Below are positions 9,246 through 16,996 of a stretch of DNA of 64,000 nucleotides, piece after piece. A program made the position numbers and the translations under genes. Numbering within the stretch: the stretch's first letter is position 1; the number at the start of each line of letters is the position of its first letter. The stretch comes from Methanofollis sp. UBA420 (GTDB taxonomy: Archaea > Halobacteriota > Methanomicrobia > Methanomicrobiales > Methanofollaceae): the NCBI RefSeq assembly GCF_002498315.1, contig NZ_DAGX01000005.1, positions 168,741 through 232,740 of the forward strand, written 5' to 3'. The notes under the pieces are model-generated. The model saw nothing but the letters and a program-made list of their open reading frames with translations, made no database searches and was not told the origin of the DNA.

Positions 9246-11141
9246 ATGACAGAGCAGGATTTTGCTGTGCCCCTGGAGGCGCCGCGATATTATGAACCTG
9301 ACCCCTCGTACAGGGAGAGATCATGGATCGGAGATTACCGGGCGGCGTACCAGAAGTATCTTGAGAACCCCGAGGAGTTCTGGAGGACTCGCGCAGCAGA
9401 GATCGAATGGTTCGAGCCGTTCGACCGCATCATGGACTGGGACTTCCCCTATGCGAAGTGGTTCCTGAGCGGGAAGCTTAACATAACCCACAACTGCCTC
9501 GACCGCCATGTGCGGGACGGGCGGGCCAACAAGGTCGCCGTCTTCTGGAGAGGAGAAGAGGGCGAGGAGAAGGTGTACACCTACAGCCAGCTCCTCCGGG
9601 CGGTCTGCCGCTTTGCCAACGCTTTAAAAAAGATCGGCGTCAGGAAAGGGGACCGGGTCTGCATCTACATGCCCGTCGTCCCCGAACAGATCGTCGCCAT
9701 GCTCGCCTGTGCACGGATAGGGGCCGTCCACTCTGTTGTCTTCGGGGGGTTCGGCGTCGGCGCCCTCAACCAGCGGATCCGCGACTCGGGCTCGAAGGTC
9801 GTGGTCACGGCCGACGTCTCCATGCGGCGGGGCAAGGCGATCCAGCTCAAGTCCATCGTCGAGGAGGCTGTCGTCAATGCCCCGAGCGTCGAGGCTGTCG
9901 TCGTCCTCCGGCGCGACCGCCCGAAGGTCGAACTCCACTCGGAGATGGAACTCGACTTCGACGAACTGATGGAGAATGAGCCTGCAGTCTGCGAGCCCGA
10001 GGTGATGGACGCCGAAGACCCGCTCTTCCTCCTGTACACGAGCGGGACGACAGGAACCCCGAAGGGGATCATCCATGCCTGCGGCGGCTACGCGGTCGGC
10101 ACCCAGTACACGACGAAGTACGTCCTCGACCTCAAGGAGGACGACGTCTACTGGTGCACCGCCGATCCCGGCTGGATCACCGGCCACAGTTACGTCGTCT
10201 ACGGCCCCCTCCTGAACGGGTCCACGGTATTTGTCACCGAGACGACGCCCGACTATCCCGACCCCGGCATCTGGTGGAAGATCATCCAGAACTACGGCAT
10301 CACGGTCTTTTATACGGCACCAACCGCGATCAGGATGTTCATGCGGGTCGGCGAACAGTGGTCCGACAGGTACGACCTCAGTTCCCTCCGTATCCTCGCC
10401 TCGGTCGGAGAACCTCTCAATCCCGAGGCCTTCGAGTGGTTCTACCACCACATAGGGAGGGACCGCTGCCCGATCGTGGACACCTGGTGGCAGACCGAGA
10501 CGGGCATGCACATGATCACGACGATGGTCGGCGAATCGATGCGGCCGGGCTTTGCAGGACGGCCAATCCCGGGTGTCGTCGCCGATGTCGTCGACAGGGA
10601 CGGCAACCCGGTCGAACCCGGCAACGGCGGCTACCTCGTCCTCCTGGAGCCCTGGCCCGCAATGCTCAGGACGGTCTACAACAATGACGAGCGCTACCGG
10701 AAGTACTGGACGACCATTAACCGGGTCTATACAGCCACTGACCTTGCGGTGAAGGGGCACGACGGCAACATCATGGTCATCGGCCGTGCCGACGACCTGA
10801 TCATCGTCGCTGGACACAACATCGGCACCGCCGAGGTGGAGTCGGCACTCGTCTCCCACGACGCGGTCGCCGAGGCGGCGGTGATCGGCATCCCCGACCC
10901 GGTGAAAGGGAACCAGATCAAGGCCTTCGTCATCCTCATAGAGGGGCATGCCGGCAGCGACCGCCTCAAGGCCGACCTCCGCTACCATGTGCGGATGACC
11001 GTCGGCCCGATCGCGATGCCCTCTGAGATCGAGTTCGTCGACTCCCTCCCGAAGACGCGGAGCGGCAAGATCATGCGGCGGGTACTCAGGGCAAAGGAAC
11101 TTGGCATGGACCTCGGGGATGTCTCGACACTGGAGGACTGA
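9246..11141 (+). CDS. acs: Acetate--CoA ligase (AMP-forming)
   Basis: A 631-residue acetyl-CoA synthetase making acetyl-CoA from acetate, ATP and CoA through acetyl-AMP. Visible are the P-loop LLYTSGTTGTPKG (A3), the acetate/AMP-pocket segment DTWWQTETGMH (A5), and the C-terminal PKTRSGKIMRR (A10), whose Lys is the conserved catalytic and often acetylated residue. Length is close to the usual 630-660. The start at 9246 is fixed by GGAGGTGA six bases upstream; the frame is open for 94 more codons without recognisable content. In a CO2-reducing methanogen it most likely assimilates acetate for cell carbon (inference). Confidence 0.93.
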   Translation: MTEQDFAVPLEAPRYYEPDPSYRERSWIGDYRAAYQKYLENPEEFWRTRAAEIEWFEPFDRIMDWDFPYAKWFLSGKLNITHNCLDRHVRDGRANKVAVFWRGEEGEEKVYTYSQLLRAVCRFANALKKIGVRKGDRVCIYMPVVPEQIVAMLACARIGAVHSVVFGGFGVGALNQRIRDSGSKVVVTADVSMRRGKAIQLKSIVEEAVVNAPSVEAVVVLRRDRPKVELHSEMELDFDELMENEPAVCEPEVMDAEDPLFLLYTSGTTGTPKGIIHACGGYAVGTQYTTKYVLDLKEDDVYWCTADPGWITGHSYVVYGPLLNGSTVFVTETTPDYPDPGIWWKIIQNYGITVFYTAPTAIRMFMRVGEQWSDRYDLSSLRILASVGEPLNPEAFEWFYHHIGRDRCPIVDTWWQTETGMHMITTMVGESMRPGFAGRPIPGVVADVVDRDGNPVEPGNGGYLVLLEPWPAMLRTVYNNDERYRKYWTTINRVYTATDLAVKGHDGNIMVIGRADDLIIVAGHNIGTAEVESALVSHDAVAEAAVIGIPDPVKGNQIKAFVILIEGHAGSDRLKADLRYHVRMTVGPIAMPSEIEFVDSLPKTRSGKIMRRVLRAKELGMDLGDVSTLED

Positions 11142-11152
11142 GTACCCAACTC

Positions 11153-11162
11153 TTTATATAGC
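11153..11162 (+). promoter_or_regulatory. TATA box of tbp
   Basis: TTTATATAG lies about 26 bases upstream of the tbp ATG with no ribosome site between, so transcription probably starts at or next to the start codon (leaderless). Confidence 0.7.
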
Positions 11163-11182
11163 TTTTTTACGTCATTTATAAC

Positions 11183-11743
11183 ATGCACGGTACCCCAGAG
11201 GAATCCCTGAAAATAGAAAATATCGTTGCCTCTGCCAAAGTAACCGATTCCCTTGACCTCCCAGTCATCTCATCCCAGATCCCCGGGGCAGACTACAACA
11301 AGAAACGTTTTCCTGGTGTGGTCATCAGGATGCAGGACCCGAAGATCGCGGCTCTGGTCTTTGGATCCGGCAAGGTTGTCCTGACCGGTGCAAAGAGCGT
11401 GGACAGCCTCACCCGGGGGCTTGAGATCCTCGGCGGCAAACTCCGTGACCTCGGGATTGCGATCGACGAGCACCTCACCTACACTATCCAGAACATTGTC
11501 ACCTCTGCCGACCTTGGAAAGCCCATCAACCTGAACAAGATCGCTATCGGCTTCAACCTCGACCGCATCGAATACGAGCCCGAGCAGTTCCCCGGCCTTG
11601 TTTACCGTCTGGAAGATCCGAAGGTTGTCGTTCTCCTCTTCGGGTCCGGTAAACTGATCATTACCGGTGGCAAGCAGCCCGAGGATGCACGGCTCGCGGT
11701 GCAGAAAATTATCGCCGATCTCTCCAACCTCGGTCTCCTCTAA
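11183..11743 (+). CDS. tbp: TATA-box-binding protein
   Basis: The 186-residue archaeal general transcription factor TBP, which binds the TATA box and recruits TFB and RNA polymerase. It has the usual two saddle repeats: IENIVASAKVTDSLDL...FPGVVIRM..PKIAALVFGSGKVVLTGAKS and IQNIVTSADLGKPINL...FPGLVYRLEDPKVVVLLFGSGKLIITGGK. Length is standard. It is monocistronic, with a likely leaderless transcript. Confidence 0.97.
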   Translation: MHGTPEESLKIENIVASAKVTDSLDLPVISSQIPGADYNKKRFPGVVIRMQDPKIAALVFGSGKVVLTGAKSVDSLTRGLEILGGKLRDLGIAIDEHLTYTIQNIVTSADLGKPINLNKIAIGFNLDRIEYEPEQFPGLVYRLEDPKVVVLLFGSGKLIITGGKQPEDARLAVQKIIADLSNLGLL

Positions 11744-11942
11744 ACTATAACCTTTTTTAATTACCTGCCCAATATAATAGGGTAGGTACTTCCCCAGTGT
11801 GGCGCGGTCTTCCGACTCTTTCTTCATGACCGACACCCCGAGTGGTTCAGGGATTGTTTTTCGGTGTCCCGTCATGAAATAAAAATTATATCTATGGCTA
11901 ATATTCATATATTACAAATAATAACATAATATAGGCAATTGG
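11744..11942. promoter_or_regulatory. tbp 3' hairpin and HTH-gene palindrome
   Basis: A T-rich run follows the tbp stop. A long imperfect stem-loop has arms TTCATGAC-C-GACACC (from 11823) and GGTGTC-CC-GTCATGAA (to 11878). Beyond it TAATAT-TCAT-ATATTA (11899-11914) is a perfect short palindrome in the promoter of the following HTH gene, a possible autoregulatory site. Confidence 0.5.
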
Positions 11943-12329
11943 GTGAACACAATGAGAGCAGAAGAAGTCCTGTACTTTACGCAGAGAGAAGAAGAGTTCG
12001 CCACCCTCCTCATCGATATCGGGATCAAGCGCAATGTCTCCAAGGTTCTGGTGTACCTCGCCAACACCGATGAGGCCACCTCTCGTGAGATCGAGCGCGG
12101 CACCGACCTCCGCCAACCCGAGGTCAGCATCGCCATGCGCTATCTCAAGGAGAAGAAGTGGATCAACTCCCGCGAAAGCAAGGCGGAGAGCAAAGGGCGG
12201 CCTGTCAAAATCTATACTCTTGCAAAGCCAATCAACGAGATCATCGACGTCATCGAGAAGACCAAGAAAAAAGAAGTTGATACCCAGCTTGCCCTGATAG
12301 AAAAGGCAAGAGGGCTTATCTCCTCGTAA
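11943..12329 (+). CDS. HTH transcriptional regulator
   Basis: A 128-residue (or 125 from ATG 11952) winged-helix regulator. Residues about 35-100 form the DNA-binding domain (VSKVLVYLANTDEATSREIE, then RQPEVSIAMRYLKEKKWI as recognition helix and wing GRPVKIYTL); a charged helix with VIEKTKKKEVDTQLALIEKA forms a dimerising tail. The fold resembles ArsR/TrmB-like archaeal regulators. GTG 11943 is the first start, ATG 11952 the alternative; neither has a strong ribosome site. Its 3' end overlaps rpiA convergently by 14 bases. The regulon is unknown; a palindrome in its own promoter hints at autoregulation. Confidence 0.8.
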   Translation: MNTMRAEEVLYFTQREEEFATLLIDIGIKRNVSKVLVYLANTDEATSREIERGTDLRQPEVSIAMRYLKEKKWINSRESKAESKGRPVKIYTLAKPINEIIDVIEKTKKKEVDTQLALIEKARGLISS

Positions 12330-13014
12330 GAATCCTGCATCCCCCTGCTTCACCGACCAGAACCGATATCTTTTCCTGGTATTCGGTGAACAACCCGCAG
12401 GTCAGGACGCCGGGGACCGTGTTCAGGCGGGTACCAAGCCCTGCCGGGTCCCCGATTATTCCGAATGCGCAGTCGATGACAAAGTTTCCGTTGTCCGTGA
12501 TGACCGGGCCGTCTTTTTTCACTCCCTCCCTCAGGACAGGGACGCCGCCCAGGGCCCTGACATGCTGCGCGACAAGGGCCGACGCGTACGGAACGACCTC
12601 CACCGGCACCGGCACGGAGAGGCGCTCCGCGAGTTTTGACCCGTCGACGACGATAAGAATGCGCTTAGAGGCGTCGGCGACGCACTTCTCCCGTGTGTGC
12701 GCTGCGCCGCCGCCCTTGATCAAGTTGAAGGCGGCGTCCACCTGGTCGGCGCCGTCGATGGTGAGGTCGATCTCGGGGCAGTCGGTGAGGTCTGCCACCC
12801 TGATGCCGGCGGCCCGTGCCCGAAACGCCGACTGGTACGAGGTCGGCACGCCGACGACAGAGATCCCTTCGTCCCTGATCCGTTCTCCTATCCTCTGGAT
12901 CGCATAGTTCGCCGTCGAACCGGTACCGAGGCCGACCACCATGCCGTCCTCCACCTCTTCCGCGGCGGCGAGGCCGGCGACCCGTTTCACTTCCAGGTTG
13001 TCCTGTTTTGTCAT
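12316..13014 (-). CDS. rpiA: Ribose-5-phosphate isomerase A
   Basis: A 232-residue cytosolic enzyme interconverting ribose 5-phosphate and ribulose 5-phosphate. Family motifs are VGLGTGSTANYAI near the N-terminus, DLTIDGADQVD and LIKGGGAAHTREK (catalytic Asp/Glu/Lys region), and ITDNGNFVIDC. The start at 13014 gives MTKQDNLEVKR, typical for the family; the frame is open 36 codons further through repeat sequence. In archaea lacking the oxidative pentose pathway it supplies ribose for nucleotides (established for the family). Confidence 0.94.
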   Translation of the reverse strand: MTKQDNLEVKRVAGLAAAEEVEDGMVVGLGTGSTANYAIQRIGERIRDEGISVVGVPTSYQSAFRARAAGIRVADLTDCPEIDLTIDGADQVDAAFNLIKGGGAAHTREKCVADASKRILIVVDGSKLAERLSVPVPVEVVPYASALVAQHVRALGGVPVLREGVKKDGPVITDNGNFVIDCAFGIIGDPAGLGTRLNTVPGVLTCGLFTEYQEKISVLVGEAGGCRILTRR

Positions 13015-13449
13015 CAGAAAAGTATGGACACAGGGGAAGATAAGGTGTACCGCCAGCCTCCTCCGGGGGGCAAAGCCCCCCAGTCCCCCTTCATTGGGAT
13101 AGAGGGTGGATGGCATCTCCACCCTCGGGATATCCTCTTCTCACTTCCCTGATCCTATCCTAAATCAGGGGTTCGGGGCAACGAGCGATAGCGAGTTCGA
13201 GAACACAGGGAATTGAAGACTCCCGGTGAAGGAAGATCTTCGATCTTCCGTGAATCTTGATTTTCGGCGCAGTCCCCCGGCCGAGAGTAGTGGGAAGGCG
13301 GTGGGTTCGCACCTTTCGCCTGGGATCTGGGGAGATCTCAACCAGAACAGGAGATTTTCTTCAGAGCCCCAAATGCAGGGATAGGGAGAATGAATGAGAG
13401 TTTTGGGATGACCTCAATAAGAAAAATGAAAAATAGTTCGTGATGCCCT
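13015..13449. repeat. Gene-free interval with hairpin repeats
   Basis: No gene is seen. GGGGGGC-AAA-GCCCCCC at 13065-13081 is a perfect seven-pair hairpin. At 13171-13206 lies an ACGAGCGATAGCGAGTTCGA unit, followed by GGAAGATC-TTC-GATCTTCC (13231-13249), a perfect eight-pair hairpin with a TTC loop. Both belong to a dispersed repeat family (other copies near 6561, 27565, 28313, 45751). Confidence 0.65.
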
Positions 13450-14229
13450 CTATCCAAAGAGATCGCGGACGCTGTCTCCGCCCTCTGCCGCCGTGCAGTC
13501 GAGGGTGATCGGCGTGATGGAGACGTTTCCCTTTCTGATCGCGTGGACGTCGGTCCCCTCCTCCGCGTCCTCCACAAGGGGCCCGTTGATCCAGAAGTAC
13601 GGCCTGCCCCTCGGGTCGAGGCGCCGTTCCACCCCGGTGTGGAAAAGTTTGCGCGCAAGGTGCGTCACCTCATAGCCCCCCCTGACCTGGGAGGGGATGT
13701 TCACGTTGATGACGTCTGTCCCCTCAGGGAAGCCGCGGGCAAGGATCTTCTCGCAGACGTCCCTGACAACCCGTTCAGAGTCGTTGAAACTGTTCCCCAC
13801 ATGGCGGGGGTCGTCGAACTTGTCCCCCTGGTCCCAGACCTGGAGGGAGAAGGCGACCGAGGACACGCCCTGGTTCGATGCCTCCATCGCCGCCCCGACT
13901 GTTCCCGAGGTCATGATCGACTCGTAGCTGAGGTTCTCCCCGATATTGATCCCGCTGACCACGAGATCGGGCTGGAGTTTCAGGGCAAAGAGACCGATGA
14001 TCACGGCGTCAGTCGGTTTGCCGCCGACCGCATAGGCGCGGACGCCGTCCACCGTGATCTCTGTCGCCCGGATCGGCTCGAAGATCGAGATGGAACGTCC
14101 GACCGCGCTCTGCTGGGTTGCCGGGGCGACGACCGTCACATCGGCAATTTCAGAGAGTGCCCTGTACGCCGCCCATATGCCGTTGGAATAGACACCGTCA
14201 TCGTTGGTGAGGAGGATTTTCGGTCGCAT
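13450..14229 (-). CDS. surE: 5'/3'-nucleotidase SurE
   Basis: A 259-residue metal-dependent nucleoside monophosphate phosphatase. The metal site ILLTNDDG lies at residues 5-12, with SAVGRSISI, VVSGINIGENLSY (metal-binding Asn) and VINVNIPS as further signatures. Length is standard. The start at 14229 gives MRPKILLTNDDG; an upstream 16-codon extension was discarded. It is divergent from mfnD with 84 bases between. Family role: removal of phosphate from nucleotides, probably in nucleotide-pool housekeeping. Confidence 0.94.
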   Translation of the reverse strand: MRPKILLTNDDGVYSNGIWAAYRALSEIADVTVVAPATQQSAVGRSISIFEPIRATEITVDGVRAYAVGGKPTDAVIIGLFALKLQPDLVVSGINIGENLSYESIMTSGTVGAAMEASNQGVSSVAFSLQVWDQGDKFDDPRHVGNSFNDSERVVRDVCEKILARGFPEGTDVINVNIPSQVRGGYEVTHLARKLFHTGVERRLDPRGRPYFWINGPLVEDAEEGTDVHAIRKGNVSITPITLDCTAAEGGDSVRDLFG

Positions 14230-14313
14230 CGTTGTTGAAGGGATAGGGCCGCCTGGCAGATAGTCGTTTGCGATCAATATCTACAAGTCCGGCCGGTGAC
14301 AATCCTCTAGGGA

Positions 14314-15198
14314 ATGAGGGCATTTCTTGCAGAATATACGGTCTTCCACGACCCGGCACTGGCGGCCGAGGGGAAGGCCATGATGGCAGTGCTCAGCGGG
14401 AGTTTCTCGCGGTGCGGGTACGACGTTGTCACCCCTCGCGGCGGCGACCTGATGGCCGAGATCGAGGACCTCGCGCCCGACTGCGACGTCGGTCTTGTGA
14501 TCGCCCCCGACCACCTCCTTGCGCCCCTCACGAAGAAGGTCGAGGACTGCACCGAGAACCTCGGGTGCAACTCGCTGAACGTCGCCCTGTGCGCCAATAA
14601 AAAGCGTTCCCTGAAGGTCCTCGCCGCCCACGGCATCCCCGTCCCGGGGGAGCGGACAGAGGGGTTGAAGGTGGTCAAGCCGGTGTACTCCTGCGACACC
14701 TTCAACACCCGTCTCACCGAGGAAGCCCCGGGCGAGGGCGAGATGGGTCAGGAGTACATCGAGGGCGAGCCTGTCTCCGTCAGCCTGGTCGTCAACCGCT
14801 ATGTCGGCGAAGCCTGCCTCTTCTATACCGGACGACCCCCCCTCGTCCTCTCCCTCAACAGGCAGCATATCCCCCTGAAAGATGGTGTCTTTACCTACCT
14901 GGGCGGGGAGACGCCGATCGACCACCCGATGAAGGAGGAGATTATCGAAACAGCGGTGAAGGCGGCATCCGTCCTCGGCTGCCAGGGATATGCCGGCGTC
15001 GATCTCGTCGTCGCGGACAGGCCCTATGTCCTGGAGGCCAATCCAAGGCCGACGACAAGTCTCGTCGGCATCGCCGCCTGCATGAAGGAGGAGATCGCGC
15101 AGGTGCTTGTCGACGCCTCCCGCGGCATGGCGCCCGAGACGGTCAGCCTCACCGGCCGCGTCCGTTTCGACCGCGAAGGGAAGGTGGAGAGGCTATGA
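14314..15198 (+). CDS. mfnD: Tyramine--L-glutamate ligase MfnD
   Basis: A 294-residue ATP-grasp ligase joining glutamate to tyramine in methanofuran biosynthesis (activity known for the M. jannaschii homologue). ATP-grasp features include VVKPVYSCDTFNTRL, QEYIEGEPVSVSLVV and the metal/ATP segment AGVDLVVADRPYVLEANPRPTTS. The start at 14314 begins MRAFLAEYTVF; there is no strong ribosome site. Its stop overlaps the mfnF start (ATGA), so the two are translationally coupled, and the pairing of two methanofuran genes supports both calls. Confidence 0.88.
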   Translation: MRAFLAEYTVFHDPALAAEGKAMMAVLSGSFSRCGYDVVTPRGGDLMAEIEDLAPDCDVGLVIAPDHLLAPLTKKVEDCTENLGCNSLNVALCANKKRSLKVLAAHGIPVPGERTEGLKVVKPVYSCDTFNTRLTEEAPGEGEMGQEYIEGEPVSVSLVVNRYVGEACLFYTGRPPLVLSLNRQHIPLKDGVFTYLGGETPIDHPMKEEIIETAVKAASVLGCQGYAGVDLVVADRPYVLEANPRPTTSLVGIAACMKEEIAQVLVDASRGMAPETVSLTGRVRFDREGKVERL

Positions 15199-16127
15199 TC
15201 GGGATCGACGTCGGCGGCGCGAACCTGAAGGTCGTCGATAAGGACGGCGCCCATATCCATTACTGCCCCCTCTGGACGGAGGCGCCCCTCGCGGAGATGC
15301 TCAGGGGCTATGCCGCGTCAGGGGAGAACGCGGCTGTCGTCATGAGCGGCGAACTTGCCGACAGTTTCGAGGACAAGGCCGGGGGGATCAGGTTCATCGT
15401 CGATGCAGTGAAGGAGACCTTCCCTGACGCCATCTTCTACGGGACAGACGGGGAGTTCCACGACGGCGCCGTCCCCGAACTTGCCGCCGCAAACTGGCTT
15501 GCTTCTGCCGACTACCTGCGGGGTCGGTATCCGGGCGCCGTCCTCCTGGACGTGGGGAGCACCACCGCGGACATCATTCCTCTCGGGCGTTTCGACGCCC
15601 TCCGCGGCCTCACCGATCTCCTCCGCCTCCAGCAGGGCTACCTCGTCTATACAGGGATGCTCCGGACAAATGTGGCGACGCTCCTCCACGCCGTCGAGGT
15701 CAACGGCGTCTTCACCCCTGTCTCGACAGAATACTTCGCGTGCAGCGGCGACGCTCACCTCGTCCTCGGCCAGATCTCCCCTGAGATGTACACCTCGGCG
15801 ACGCCTGACGGCGGGCCGGTGACTGTCCAGGCCGCGATGAGACGTCTGGCGCGTGTCGTCTGCGCCGATCCTGGAGAGATCGGGGACGAGGCGATATATG
15901 GCATCGCCAGGCAGTTCTGGACGGCGCAGTCAGGGATGATCCTCAGGGCCGTCTCCGAATGTGCGGCGACCCGGGGCAATGGCGCCGTCCTCTGCGCAGG
16001 GATCGGGTCGGCCCTCTTCACGAAGATCTTTGGCGGGACCGACCTCAACAGGGAACTCGGCGGGATGGCCGACGCCCTTCCCGCCTATGCGGTCCGGGAG
16101 GTGGCGTCACGCGACGGCTCACCCTGA
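15195..16127 (+). CDS. mfnF: Methanofuran biosynthesis protein MfnF
   Basis: A 310-residue member of the hydantoinase/ASKHA-like family long annotated as H4MPT-linked C1 transfer pathway protein; the homologue couples the aminomethylfuran unit to gamma-glutamyltyramine in methanofuran synthesis. Motifs: phosphate-binding MIGIDVGGANLKVVD at the N-terminus, LLDVGSTTADIIPL (about 116-129), and AVLCAGIGSALF near the C-terminus, all typical of the actin-like ATPase fold. It overlaps mfnD by four bases. Length matches the family. Confidence 0.87.
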   Translation: MIGIDVGGANLKVVDKDGAHIHYCPLWTEAPLAEMLRGYAASGENAAVVMSGELADSFEDKAGGIRFIVDAVKETFPDAIFYGTDGEFHDGAVPELAAANWLASADYLRGRYPGAVLLDVGSTTADIIPLGRFDALRGLTDLLRLQQGYLVYTGMLRTNVATLLHAVEVNGVFTPVSTEYFACSGDAHLVLGQISPEMYTSATPDGGPVTVQAAMRRLARVVCADPGEIGDEAIYGIARQFWTAQSGMILRAVSECAATRGNGAVLCAGIGSALFTKIFGGTDLNRELGGMADALPAYAVREVASRDGSP

Positions 16128-16798
16128 GCCTCCTCGTCCTCCTGGGATCGGTCCTCGTGACCGCGGTCTGTTACCTTCTCGGTCTCCCGTTTTTCTTTCT
16201 CTTCCTCTTCATCCCGCTCGTCCCCTTCCTTTCGCCGCAGAGGGTGAAGAGGTGTCCTGTCTGCGGATGGGAAACCGCAGGCCCTGAGAACTTCTGTCCC
16301 GGGGACGGCACCGCCCTCGTACCTGCCAACCGCGACCGGGATGAGAGAGAGAAGTGAGTTCGGCAGACGCAGGCCGTAGAGGAGGGTGGACGGCACCGGG
16401 CCTGCCCGGCGTGCGGCATAGTTCCGCACCGATCCCCTGTCCAGGACGACACCCATCTCAGAGAGGAGACGGGCGGCATGGTTGACAGTATGTTCCTCGG
16501 TGAGGACGAGGCAGAGGTCGACGACCGGGGACCCCACCCGCGTGTCAGGATAGAAGGGTGCGTCTGCGGTACAGAGGGTGCCGCACCCTGTACACCGGAA
16601 GCGTTTCACCCAGATCACGACCTCTTTTTCCCCCCGCCTGCCCCGTATCCTGGCGAAAAGGCGTTTCTTCATGTCGTGGGCCCGCACCTTGCCGCCGCAA
16701 AGATGGCACCGGGCGTGTTTCGAGAATTCGACACCGTCTGCGGCAGATATCGCCGCGACAACCAGGTCGGCAAGCATCGGGGGAACACGCACCTGCAT
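16085..16798 (-). CDS. Zinc-ribbon/HTH protein, transposase-like
   Basis: A 237-residue frame. The first two thirds look real: CHLCGGKV...RCTGCGTLC forms a zinc ribbon at residues 31-75, and EEHTVNHAARLLSEMGVVLDRGSVRNYAARR (in two parts about 100-130) forms a helix-turn-helix, as in transposase-derived DNA-binding proteins. The last ~90 residues are low-complexity (EEEEKEKRE) and run antisense to the zinc-ribbon membrane gene and mfnF end, so they are probably read-through of an open frame or a decayed C-terminus. No inverted repeats or catalytic DDE domain are visible. Start at 16798; M8 is an alternative. Confidence 0.6.
   Translation of the reverse strand: MQVRVPPMLADLVVAAISAADGVEFSKHARCHLCGGKVRAHDMKKRLFARIRGRRGEKEVVIWVKRFRCTGCGTLCTADAPFYPDTRVGSPVVDLCLVLTEEHTVNHAARLLSEMGVVLDRGSVRNYAARRAGPVPSTLLYGLRLPNSLLSLIPVAVGRYEGGAVPGTEVLRACGFPSADRTPLHPLRRKEGDERDEEEEKEKRETEKVTDRGHEDRSQEDEEAQGEPSRDATSRTA
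16157..16357 (+). CDS. Small membrane protein with zinc ribbon
   Basis: The frame encodes a hydrophobic segment (VLLGSVLVTAVCYLLG then LPFFFLFLFIPLVPFL) followed by a rubredoxin-like zinc ribbon CPVCG...FCPGDG and a charged tail. No ATG or usable GTG lies near the end of mfnF in this frame; GTG 16157 is the first standard start but truncates the first membrane stretch, while CTG 16124 would keep it. The placement right after mfnF suggests co-transcription. Function unknown. It overlaps the 3' part of a minus-strand ORF; the zinc-ribbon pattern favours this strand as the coding one here. Confidence 0.55.
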   Translation: MTAVCYLLGLPFFFLFLFIPLVPFLSPQRVKRCPVCGWETAGPENFCPGDGTALVPANRDRDEREK

Positions 16799-16931
16799 GT
16801 AAAGACCTGCGCGCCCTCCCTATTTGAGGGTATCAACTGCGAGTGGTAAACCAGTACTATTGCCGGTTAAACAGTCTCCGGAGATCAAACCGCAGGCTAC
16901 ATCTGCTCCTTCCACCACTATTCATCAAAAA

Positions 16932-16961
16932 TTATCTGATCCGGCACTATGCTTATATAAT
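16932..16961 (+). promoter_or_regulatory. fdhAB promoter
   Basis: CTTATATAAT (16952-16961) is a near-consensus archaeal TATA box 36 bases before the fdhA ATG. Just upstream TTATCTGATCCGG (16932-16944) matches TTATCTGTGCCGG in the wtp-hisD intergenic region and is a candidate regulator site. GAGGT (16986-16990) is the likely ribosome site. The rest of the 16799-16996 interval holds nothing recognised. Confidence 0.65.
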
Positions 16962-16996
16962 CCAACCTCGACCTTGTAGATATCCGAGGTTATTCC

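Noticed and set aside
16085..16798. Intact insertion sequence
   Set aside because: Zinc ribbon and HTH are seen but no catalytic domain, terminal inverted repeats or target duplication.
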